A DNA stretch of 64,000 bases, taken from an uncultured Clostridia bacterium (GTDB lineage Bacteria; Bacillota; Clostridia; TANB77; CAG-508). Position 1 is the stretch's first letter. Each line of letters starts with the position of its first letter. The DNA is taken from contig CAKMVZ010000004.1 of assembly GCA_928721915.1 (NCBI GenBank), positions 38,025-102,024 on the forward strand. The letters run 5' to 3'. Under the pieces are notes generated by a model that did not search any database, was not told where the DNA came from, and saw only the letters and a list, made by a program, of their open reading frames with translations. A program made the position numbers and the translations under genes. Below, in pieces: positions 45,165-53,594 of this stretch.

Positions 45165-45203
45165 AAGACGATTAAGAATTTTATTTTCATAATCGTCTTC
45201 TAT
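45165..45203. terminator. Bidirectional terminator
   Basis: AAGACGATTA (45165-45174) pairs perfectly with TAATCGTCTT (45190-45199), with A and T tracts on the flanks, between convergent genes. Confidence 0.75.
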
Positions 45204-45223
45204 TTTTTTCAAATACAAGTCTT

Positions 45224-47287
45224 TTATTTTTCTCTTTCTTCTAATTTAGATAATATTTCTAAAATTTTTTTAGATGCTAAAATTTTTTCTTTACAATCCA
45301 AGGCTATACTTTTATCAATAGTTTTTCCTTTATGTGCTGATTCATTTCTAGGTTTACTAATTTTTTTTAAATATTCACGTAACTTTTTATATGTTTCTTC
45401 ATCTAATATATAATATTTACTAAAATATCTATCATATAAATATTTCGACAAATTATAATTACCATTAGTGTAATTTTCCATATCATTAAAGATTCCAACA
45501 GTTATATCTTTCTGTCTTTTTAATTTAAAATGTAATTCATTACCATTAGAATTAATTCTTTTGAAATCTTCTTCAATTTTACATTTGTCGTCGTAGCTAA
45601 TTATTTCATTAGAAAATAATTTCTCGTAAAGTGCAGTTTCGACAGCTTTACTCCATTCCACAACTACATTTGAAAAATCCATATCCATTTTATTAAAAGT
45701 GCTCATAATTTTATCACCTGTTGCTATATATTTTTTTATATATTCTCTGTTTTCTTTTTTAAAATTATTAAATTTAATATTATTATAAATATTCTCCACA
45801 TCGTCAATATCAAATTGATTAACAAGTTTCATATCGTCTATTTTTTCTCCAAGTTTATTAAATGCATTATTCACTTCTTCAATATTATCAATATTGTCTA
45901 TTTTATAACCATTTAAGTCTTCTGCCATTTTTATAAATCTACACTTTAAAATGAAATCATCAATACCATACCCATCTTTAAAATATAATAAAAATTCATA
46001 TAATTTATTAGCATTTTCTTGATTCTTAAAATGCATAAAATAATAATAACAATCTATATAAAATTTTAACAATACCTTTATATTCTTCCTAATTGTTGGT
46101 ACAATATCTAATTTAGAAAAATAATTGTAAAGTAATATTTTATCTTCACTAGATAATATATCAGATAATAACTTTTTTTGTTTATGCATTTCATCTTCAT
46201 CATATTTATATTTTTTCCCCAGAACTATCCATATTAATTCAATAATCATATGTTCGGATTTATAAGATGAATCTTTTAAGTATTTAAATAGTGGTAATTC
46301 CTTTTCAAAAATTTTAGATGCTTCTTCAAACTTTTTATTAGAAACATAATATTCAAAACTTATATATCTTAAAAAAGAAATAAACTCATTATCTACTTTT
46401 TCATAAAGTGAAGTAGGTATATCCCAAACACTATAATCTTTTTCCAAATGCACAAAAATTCGAGAGCAATATTCCTTTAAATTCAAATGGTATAGGTAAT
46501 TAAATGAATAAAGTGTTTTCCCTTCAATGTTGTCCATATTTTCTTTAATAAACAAAATATACTCATTTATTTTTTCTATAATTTGATTTAAATCTATTAT
46601 TTTTTCCTTACATTGTTCTTGATAATATTCAGTATAATTCAAATATATATTTTTGATTCCCAATAAAATTATTAATCTTAGTAATATTTGTTCTTCGATA
46701 GTAAGGAATTTATATTCTTCATGATATTTTAGAAAATCTGTACATTTTCTAATGTCTTTAATTCCTATATCATTATAGTTTATGTTTTCACATATAACTT
46801 GAATATAATCATATTCTTTAAACTTAACATTTAACGGTTCATTTTTTCTAAGATTATTAAGCTCTTTAGAATACATAGCATGTATATTTTTTAATTCATC
46901 ATCGTTTATTCCATTATTTAATTTATTTTTTAGTATATAGTCAATTTGTTCTAAATAGTCTAAGTCATTTTCAATATTTGGTTTCGAATAGAAATATATA
47001 TACTTATTATCTTCTATTTTAAAATAATATATTCTTTTAAATTCTTTTGATTCAACAACTTTGTCAAAAGTTTCTTTATTATGATTAATTTCTTCGCTTT
47101 TAATAATATACAAAAAAATGCATTCTTTTGTTATACTATAAATTTTACTGTTTTCATCTTCTAATTTGATGATATCGTCCATAATTCTTTCTAAATCAAC
47201 TTTAGTAATTAAATTTTGAAAATTATTATACAAAATATCAATTAATTCATTTTTTGTAACCACTGGATTATAATCATTTTCTAACAT
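45224..47287 (-). CDS. Large helical protein with C-terminal HEPN-like motif
   Basis: 687 residues, Lys/Glu/Asn/Ile-rich, helical throughout, no membrane segment. Close to the C terminus RNESAH (R647, H652) fits the RxxxxH motif of HEPN RNases, within a helix pair (LKKISKPRNESAHKG) typical of that fold. HEPN proteins often act in abortive infection or toxin systems. The gene is on the opposite strand to all other cargo genes, with its own start region, as for a defence-type cargo. The remaining 600 residues are not recognised. Role is inference. Confidence 0.5.
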   Translation of the reverse strand: MLENDYNPVVTKNELIDILYNNFQNLITKVDLERIMDDIIKLEDENSKIYSITKECIFLYIIKSEEINHNKETFDKVVESKEFKRIYYFKIEDNKYIYFYSKPNIENDLDYLEQIDYILKNKLNNGINDDELKNIHAMYSKELNNLRKNEPLNVKFKEYDYIQVICENINYNDIGIKDIRKCTDFLKYHEEYKFLTIEEQILLRLIILLGIKNIYLNYTEYYQEQCKEKIIDLNQIIEKINEYILFIKENMDNIEGKTLYSFNYLYHLNLKEYCSRIFVHLEKDYSVWDIPTSLYEKVDNEFISFLRYISFEYYVSNKKFEEASKIFEKELPLFKYLKDSSYKSEHMIIELIWIVLGKKYKYDEDEMHKQKKLLSDILSSEDKILLYNYFSKLDIVPTIRKNIKVLLKFYIDCYYYFMHFKNQENANKLYEFLLYFKDGYGIDDFILKCRFIKMAEDLNGYKIDNIDNIEEVNNAFNKLGEKIDDMKLVNQFDIDDVENIYNNIKFNNFKKENREYIKKYIATGDKIMSTFNKMDMDFSNVVVEWSKAVETALYEKLFSNEIISYDDKCKIEEDFKRINSNGNELHFKLKRQKDITVGIFNDMENYTNGNYNLSKYLYDRYFSKYYILDEETYKKLREYLKKISKPRNESAHKGKTIDKSIALDCKEKILASKKILEILSKLEEREK

Positions 47288-47406
47288 AATACCTACCTAC
47301 TTTCAGATCAATTTTTTTACTAAAATTATATTATCATAAACAATAGTAACTATCAATATAATTATTATTGTACTAAAAAATAATCTCCCAGCGGGCTAAA
47401 AAGGTA

Positions 47407-47464
47407 TTAGGAGAAAATCTCCTAAACAGCGAAAAGGGTGTCAAGTCACCAAGCTGGCGACTTT
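47407..47464 (+). other. Structured GC-rich non-coding block
   Basis: Two hairpins in tandem: TTAGGAGA/TCTCCTAA (47407-47425) and AAGTC-CCA/TGG-GACTT followed by TTTT (about 47444-47466). The block from 47390 to 47470 is far richer in G and C than the flanks and has no ORF. It lies between the HEPN-like gene and the recombinase, so it could be a small RNA, a leader or part of a transfer or replication site. Confidence 0.4.
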
Positions 47465-47527
47465 TAGACAGTATAAAATGCCACATTATAATTTAATGAA
47501 ATATTACTTGAAAAATTTTGTTAAAAG

Positions 47528-47564
47528 AAAGATTGTTAAAATTATAAATTAACAATCTTTTTTT
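47528..47564 (+). terminator. Terminator-like hairpin
   Basis: AAAGATTGTTAA (47528-47539) pairs perfectly with TTAACAATCTTT (47549-47560), followed by TTTT. It would end a transcript of the block just upstream. Confidence 0.65.
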
Positions 47565-47746
47565 GTGCCCTTTTTTCTTTTTATGTACCCATTTAAACAA
47601 TAAATAATAAAAATAAAATATAATAGCCTCATAACATAAAAACAGATTTAATATTTTAAAGAAATAGAATAACTCATAAATACAACTTTTAAATTATATG
47701 AATATCATTTTATTATAATAATAAATATTATTAAGAGGTGTATATT

Positions 47747-47896
47747 TTGAAAAAAGACGAGATAAAAATATACTGTAAATTTAATAAAACAAAGACATCA
47801 ATAGATAAAGTAATTTGCAAAATGTTTTGTGATTTTGTTGAAAGCAAAAAACTTCATAAAAATATTGAAAAAAGAGCTGACAAAAATCAAAGATAA
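47747..47896 (+). CDS. Small ORF upstream of the recombinase
   Basis: 49 codons from a TTG with AAGAGGTG upstream: MKKDEIKIYCKFNKTKTSI... ending RADKNQR. Basic, with two Cys. It precedes the recombinase by 47 bases. Small genes at this place are common beside large serine recombinases of Clostridia; function unknown. Confidence 0.5.
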   Translation: MKKDEIKIYCKFNKTKTSIDKVICKMFCDFVESKKLHKNIEKRADKNQR

Positions 47897-47943
47897 GGTT
47901 AGAATAATTTTGAATAGTAAATATTTTTATGGGAAGGAGTGGT

Positions 47944-49615
47944 ATGTTTAAGCTAATATCTAAAAATTATAAAGTACGGAATGTATATTAGATTATCTCG
48001 TGAAGATGGAGATAAACAGGAAAGTGAAAGTATTGGAAATCAAAGAAAAATTATTGAAAGATACTTAAAAGAGCAAAATTTAAATATTGTAGATGAATAT
48101 GTTGATGACGGAGTATCTGGAACAATATTTGACAGACCACAGTTTAATAGATTAATTGCAGATATAGAAGCACGGCAAAATAAATATGGTAGTAACTAAA
48201 GACTTATCTAGACTTGGCAGAGATTACATTAAAACAGGATATTATATAGAAAACTATTTTCCAGAAAATAAAATCAGATATGTTTCAATATTAGATGGTA
48301 TAGATACTTATAATGAAACAATAAATAATGATATTACTCCATTTAAGGCTATTTTAAATGATATGTATGCAAAAGATATATCTAAAAAAATAAGAAGTGT
48401 TTTTAAAGAAAAGCAACAGCAAGGAGAATATTTATGTAGCACATCTGCATATCGGATATAAAAAAGATTTGAATAACAAAAATAAATTAGTTATAGATTT
48501 TAATGTCGCTGATATAGTTAAGAAAATATTTGATATGTATGCAAATGGAACGGGAACTAAACTAATAGTACAATATTTAAATGATAATCATTATTTAAGT
48601 CCATTAGGATATAGAAAGACAGGAATTGTTCAGGATAAACATAGAACCAATTATTTATGGAATGCAACAACACTATGCAATATGCTAAAAAATGAGGTGT
48701 ATATAGGTAATACAGTTCAAAATAAGGTATCTGTTATTTCTTATAAAGTAAAAAAACTTCGTAAAGTAGAAAAGGAAAATTATATAAGGGTTAACGATAC
48801 GCATGAACCCTTAATTAATAAAGACATATTTGAAAAAGTTCAAGTAATACATAAAGCAAGAAGTAAAAGAGTTATAAAACAATATGATTATTTATTGAGA
48901 GGTTTGCTTTATTGCAGACATTGTCGGTTGGCAGATGCAAATTGTATTAAAAGTTAATCATCATAGTAATCGTCCAAAGATTCCATACATAGTAGATGCC
49001 GATTATAAAAAAAGAAATTGCTATGCTAGAAATTTAAATTACTTAAAATTTGAAAATAAAATTATAGAAACAGTAAGGCAAGTATGTAAAATATATGTAA
49101 ATCGTAGTTTGCTAGAAGATACATATAAAAAGGCAAAAAATAAATCTATAGATATATTATCAGCTACTAAAAAACAAATTGAAGAAATGGATATTAATAT
49201 AGCAGATATTAATAGAAAATTAGATAATTTATATGAAGATAAACTAAACGGATTATTGATGGATATAGATTTTAAAAGAATTTCTGAAAAATTTATATTA
49301 GAAAGAGAAAAGCTAATTAATGAAAAAAGTAAATTAACGGATAGATTGCAAGAATTTCAAGGTCATCAATTAGCAAACAATAAAAGCGATGAAAAGCAAA
49401 TGAATAAAATAATTAATGAGTTTCTAGAAATGAGGGAAATAAGTAAATCTTGTTTATTTAGACTTATCGATAAAATAGAGATAGACAAAGATAAAAATGT
49501 ATTTATAACATTTAATTTTGCTCCATTAAATACAATAAATGAAAATATAGATGAATTTATTGAAATAGACGAATTTTTAAATAATGACAAATCATTTAAA
49601 AGTAATGTTGTATAA
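47944..49615 (+). CDS. Large serine recombinase read through four CGGN quadruplets
   Basis: 555 residues when four CGGN units are read as Gly; in triplets it falls into four pieces. Sites: CGGA 47977-47980 (Gly12, giving KVGMYIRLSRED), CGGC 48173-48176 (Gly77, ADIEAGKINMVVTKDLSRLGRD), CGGA 48453-48456 (Gly170, STSAYGYKKD) and CGGT 48925-48928 (Gly327, LLYCRHCGWQMQ). The result is a normal recombinase: catalytic domain with the active Ser in YIRLSRED, DLSRLGRDY motif, recombinase domain, Cys zinc ribbon, coiled coil and tail. It should integrate and excise the 6.9-kb element. CGGC and CGGT show that the fourth base can vary. No in-frame CGG triplet remains. Confidence 0.85.
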
Positions 49616-49674
49616 AATAAATACAAGATTATGTAAGTGTAGAAAAATACTACATTATTTTTTTAAAATAAAAA

Positions 49675-49699
49675 ATGGAAGTTAATAAAACTTTCACCT
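49675..49699 (+). repeat. Right attachment site of the element
   Basis: Inverted-repeat arm ATGGAAGTTAATAAAAC (49675-49691) followed by the CACCT core (49695-49699). Together with the left site it defines the element exactly. Confidence 0.8.
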
Positions 49700-50511
49700 A
49701 AGATATTGGCTTTCCAGCCTTTTGGAAATGGAATGTCTGGGTAGGAGTCGGATATTTTTTTGGCGTTATTGTATATTGTAGAGTTTTGAGGGTATTTTCC
49801 TGTTACTAAATCTACACCATCTAAGTTAATCATTGGTACTAAATATAATGAATAATTGTTAAATAAATACTTTGCAGGATAACCATAAATATTTAAATCA
49901 TTTACATATGATTTTGATAAAATTTCTAGAAATTTCATAAGTAAAACAGATGTAATCCACTCATTTGCATGAATCGACGCACTATAAAAGATTTCTTTAG
50001 ATCCACTTCCAAATTTAATATAAGAAATTGATTTTCCTAAAACAGTTTTTCCAATTTCACCAAATTCAAGGAAAGGATAAATTTTTTTCATAGCTGAAAT
50101 ATTTAAATCTAGAACTTTTGATGTATAGCTAATATTTGTTGGAACTATACTACCAAATGGAATTATTATTTTATCATCTATTTTTAAGTTATTTGCAGAA
50201 ATGTTTGGATTAGCTGTTGTTATTGCTGCAACTGTTGTTCCAAATTTATTTGCTAGATTAAAAAGTGTATCTCCAGATTTTACAATGTAGTTTGTATATC
50301 CATTAATATATGGCATAAGTGCATCCCAAGTTTTTGGACCTACAATTCCATCTGGAGATAATCCAAATTCTTTTTGAAAATTTATAACTGCATTTTGAGT
50401 TTCATTTCCAAAAATCCCATCTATATTTCCTCTATAAAATCCTATTTTTTTTAGTGTTGATTGTAATAATTCTACATCTGGTCCTTTAGAATTTATTTTT
50501 AAAGTTTCCAT
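49700..50511 (-). pseudogene. 5' part of an M14 peptidase gene (PG-binding, LysM, peptidase) split by the element
   Basis: About 271 native residues: a peptidoglycan-binding domain type 1 (1-70, KINSKGPDVELLQSTLKKIG), a LysM domain (75-120, YIVKSGDTLFNLANKFGTT), then the N-terminal half of an M14 zinc peptidase with HANEW (metal His and Glu). The frame now runs into element DNA and stops at 49663 after ten foreign residues. The rest of the gene is at 42353-42810; the intact protein would be about 424 residues, like gamma-D-glutamyl-L-diamino acid endopeptidases that trim peptidoglycan. Confidence 0.9.
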
Positions 50512-50577
50512 ATTTTACCTCCATTTTAAGCTTTTATAGCTTTTTATAGTATAATATGAAAAAAGGTCGAAATATGT

Positions 50578-52372
50578 TTATAAACTTTGTTTAAATTCTG
50601 AAATTGCATTTAAAAATTCATTTCCATAATTTTCCATTTTAAATTCACCAACTCCGACTAATTTTAAGCATCTCATCTCGTGAAATTGGCATAAATGTAG
50701 CCATTTGTTTTAAAGAAATATCTGAAAAAATGATAAAAGGTGGAACATTATTTTTAGAGGCAATGTCTTTTCTAATTTTTCTTAAGATTTCAAATAAGTC
50801 GTGGTTAAAATTAGTGTTTTCGGGTTCTATTTTATATTCTTTTTCAAGTTTTTTCTTTATAAATACTTTTTTTCCTTCAAATAAAATAGAACGTGATTTT
50901 TCTGCTAAACATAAAACAGGATATTTATTTCCGTGTTGTTTTAATATAGTTTTCTGCAATTAAAAATGAAATTAAATCTTTAATTGTATTTTTAGAATAT
51001 TCTTTCATAATTCCAAATGTAGATAATTCAGTAAAGCCGAAAGAGCGGATTTTGCTACTGTTAGAACCTTTTAAAATATCTGTAATAATTCCTGTTCCAA
51101 AACGTTCATGAACTCTTTTAATACAAGATAAAATTTTTTGGCTATCAATAGTAATGTCTGTAATTTGAGTTGTAGAATTACAATTAGAACAAAAATCACA
51201 AGTTTCAAAATTAGTTTTTTCTCCAAAATATTCTAAAATATATTTTCTAAGGCAACCGCTTGTATTACAATAATCAATAATTTCATTAAGTTTTTGATAT
51301 TCATTTGATTGATTTTGACTTTCGCTTTTTTCAATTAAAAATTTATTTGTTATAATATCGCTTCTAGAAAATAATAAAATACATTCTGAGATTTCTCCAT
51401 CACGTCCTGCTCTTCCGAGCTTCTTGATAGTAACTTTCTAAGTCTTGTGGCATATTATAATGAATTACAAATCTTACATTTGATTTATCAATTCCCATTC
51501 CAAAAGCATTTGTAGCTATGATTATATCCTTTTTATCAAATATAAAATCTTCTTGAGATTTTGTTCTATCTTTTTCACTCATTCCGGCATGATATTTACA
51601 GACATTAAAATTTTTGTTATTTAAACTTTCAAAAAGATTATCTACATTTTTTCTTGTTGAACAATAAATAATGCCTGATTTATTAGGATGATTTTTTATG
51701 TAGTCAACTATAAAGTCAGTTTTTCTACTAGGTGTTTGTACTGAAAAATATAGATTTTTTCTATCAAATCCAGTTATTAAAGTAAAAGGTTTTTTTAATT
51801 CTAATAATTCTATAATATCTTTTTTAACAAGTTCTGTAGCAGTTGCAGTAAAAGCAACAACAATTGGTCTTTTAGATAACTTTTTAATAACATTTGCAAT
51901 TTTTCTATAGCTTGGTCTAAAATCATGTCCCCATCTAGAAACACAATGAGCTTCATCAATTGCAATCATAGCAATATCTATAGTGTTTAGTAAATTTATA
52001 AATATTTCAGATTCTAATCTTTCAGGAGCGACATATATTATTTTATAAATATTATGAGATATATTATCAATAGTTTGAGAATAATCTTTTTCTGATAATG
52101 TACTGTTTAGATAAGTTGAAGAAATTCCAATTTGATTTAATGAATCTACTTGATCTTTCATAAGTGATATAAGTGGAGAAATAACAATTGTAATTCCTTT
52201 AAAAATGCATGCAGGAATTTGATAGCAAATTGATTTTCCGTGCTCCAGTTGGCATTATTCCAAGGCAGTCTTCATTGTTTAAAATATGTGAAATAATTTC
52301 TTTTTGGCCATTTCTAAAATTTTCATAGCCAAAATAAGTTTGTAATATTTCTTCTGGTGTACTTAAATTCAT
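50578..52372 (-). CDS. recQ: ATP-dependent DNA helicase RecQ with four CGGA quadruplets
   Basis: 596 residues when four CGGA units are read as Gly. Sites on the - strand: 52240-52237 (Gly45, the Walker A glycine in MPTGAGKSICYQ), 51417-51414 (Gly319, EAGRAGRDGE, motif VI), 50933-50930 (Gly480, TTGNKYPVL) and 50656-50653 (Gly572, KISGVGEFK of the HRDC domain). In triplets the helicase is broken before its Walker lysine and again in motif VI. Restored, it has DEAH (IDEAHCVSRWGHDFRP), the RecQ-C zinc-binding Cys, a winged helix and HRDC. It unwinds DNA in recombination and fork repair. ATG at 52372 follows GAGAGGT. Confidence 0.88.
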
Positions 52373-52480
52373 GATACCTCTCTTTCTTTAGAGTAAATAT
52401 TTTGTAAAATTAGATAACTAAAATTATATCATTAAAGCACCGCAAAATCAATACTTTGGAGTTTTCACTTTAAGTGAATG

Positions 52481-53377
52481 CTATAAAGAAATATTACCTA
52501 TAATATTTAATATATCATTTGGAATTGGAGCAGTTATAATTTCTTTATTATTATTAAAATTTATAAATTCTATTTTATAACTATGAAGAGCTTGTCTATT
52601 AATTAAATCTTTATTTCCGCCATATAAATCGTCTCCTAGAAGAGGATGACCAATTGCCGAAAAATGAACACGAATTTGATGAGTTCTTCCTGTTTCTAAT
52701 TCACATAAAATAGCGGAGATTTTTTTATCATTTAAAATTATTTCTTTTTTTACTTCATAATTTGTAATTGCAGTATTACCAAAGTTAGATATTTCACGCT
52801 CCATTATACTTCCTTGTTTTCTTGCAATTGGCTTAATTATACTTCCTTTTTTATTTTTTAAAAAACCTTCTACAATTGCTATGTAATATTTTTTAAAAGT
52901 GTTTTGCTTCATTTGTCTTATAAAATTTTCTTGAATGTATTCATTTTTAGCAAAAATTACAATTCCTGTGGTGTCTGTATCAATTCTATTTACTGGTCTT
53001 ATTTTCTTTTTTAAACCTATTGCATCAAAATAAAATTTAACGGCATTTGATAATGTATCTGAAAAATGGTAGCAAGAAGGATGAACTGGCATATTAGCTG
53101 GTTTATTTACAATAATATATTCGTCATTTTCTTTTAAAATATCTAATTTAAATTTTGTAGGAATAATATTTTCACTTTCTTCATTATAATTTAAATTAAC
53201 ATTAATTATATCTCCATTATGTATTTTCTCATTTACAAAACATGGAATATTATTTAAAAAAATTGCATTTTTATTTTTTAGTTTTGCAAGTAATCTATGA
53301 GAAATTTTAAAATAAGAAATTAAAACTTCTTTTACGGTACTATAAGAATTTTTATTTACAATATATGTAAGTATCAT
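52481..53377 (-). CDS. RluA-family pseudouridine synthase
   Basis: 298 residues. N-terminal S4-like domain, then the catalytic motif RIDTDTTGIVIFAK with the active Asp, TGRTHQIRVHFSAIGHPLLGDDLYGG near the end. It isomerises uridine in rRNA or tRNA; which site cannot be told. RBS AGGAGA. Confidence 0.92.
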   Translation of the reverse strand: MILTYIVNKNSYSTVKEVLISYFKISHRLLAKLKNKNAIFLNNIPCFVNEKIHNGDIINVNLNYNEESENIIPTKFKLDILKENDEYIIVNKPANMPVHPSCYHFSDTLSNAVKFYFDAIGLKKKIRPVNRIDTDTTGIVIFAKNEYIQENFIRQMKQNTFKKYYIAIVEGFLKNKKGSIIKPIARKQGSIMEREISNFGNTAITNYEVKKEIILNDKKISAILCELETGRTHQIRVHFSAIGHPLLGDDLYGGNKDLINRQALHSYKIEFINFNNNKEIITAPIPNDILNIIGNISL

Positions 53378-53446
53378 ACTTTTCTCCTATAAAAATTTGT
53401 ATTATTTTAACATATATTTTCCAAAAAATAAAATATTTTTAAAATG

Positions 53447-53473
53447 TTAGCACTCTTGTATTGACTTTGCTAA
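53447..53473 (+). promoter_or_regulatory. Degenerate CIRCE operator (HrcA site)
   Basis: TTAGCACTC (53447-53455), a 9-base spacer and CTTTGCTAA (53465-53473). The left arm is perfect and the right arm keeps 6 of 9 bases of GAGTGCTAA. It overlaps the -35 box of the clpB promoter, as a repressor site should. Confidence 0.7.
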
Positions 53474-53489
53474 AAAATAATGCTATAAT
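53461..53489 (+). promoter_or_regulatory. Promoter of clpB
   Basis: TTGACT (53461-53466), a 17-base spacer and TATAAT (53484-53489), overlapped by the CIRCE-like site. Confidence 0.8.
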
Positions 53490-53517
53490 ATAATTCGTAA
53501 AAAGGAAGATAAATTAA

Positions 53518-53556
53518 AATAAGTGTTTAGAGAAATTTCTAAATACTTATTTTTAA
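53518..53556 (+). promoter_or_regulatory. Hairpin with T tract in the clpB leader
   Basis: A 14-bp stem with one G.U pair (53518-53531 with 53538-53551) followed by T residues lies between promoter and RBS. It looks like a terminator inside the 5' leader, so it may attenuate or respond to temperature. Confidence 0.5.
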
Positions 53557-53594
53557 ATATTTATTAGTTATAAAGATAGAAAGGAGTGATTTTT

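Larger units (their letters stand above)
42811..49699 (+). mobile_element. 6.9-kb serine-recombinase integrative element in an M14 peptidase gene
   Basis: The two halves of the split peptidase gene fix the ends. CACCT occurs at 42811-42815 and 49695-49699 as the direct repeat or crossover core; removing the DNA between restores the open frame. Just inside are imperfect inverted repeats: GTTTGATTAACTTCCAT (42820-42836) and its complement with one mismatch (49675-49691), as expected for attP half-sites. Cargo in order: Phd/RelE toxin-antitoxin pair, DUF2130 protein, HEPN-like protein (- strand), a small ORF and a large serine recombinase ending 60 bases from the right end. No transfer or replication genes are present, so it is integrative but probably not self-transmissible. 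Confidence 0.88.
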
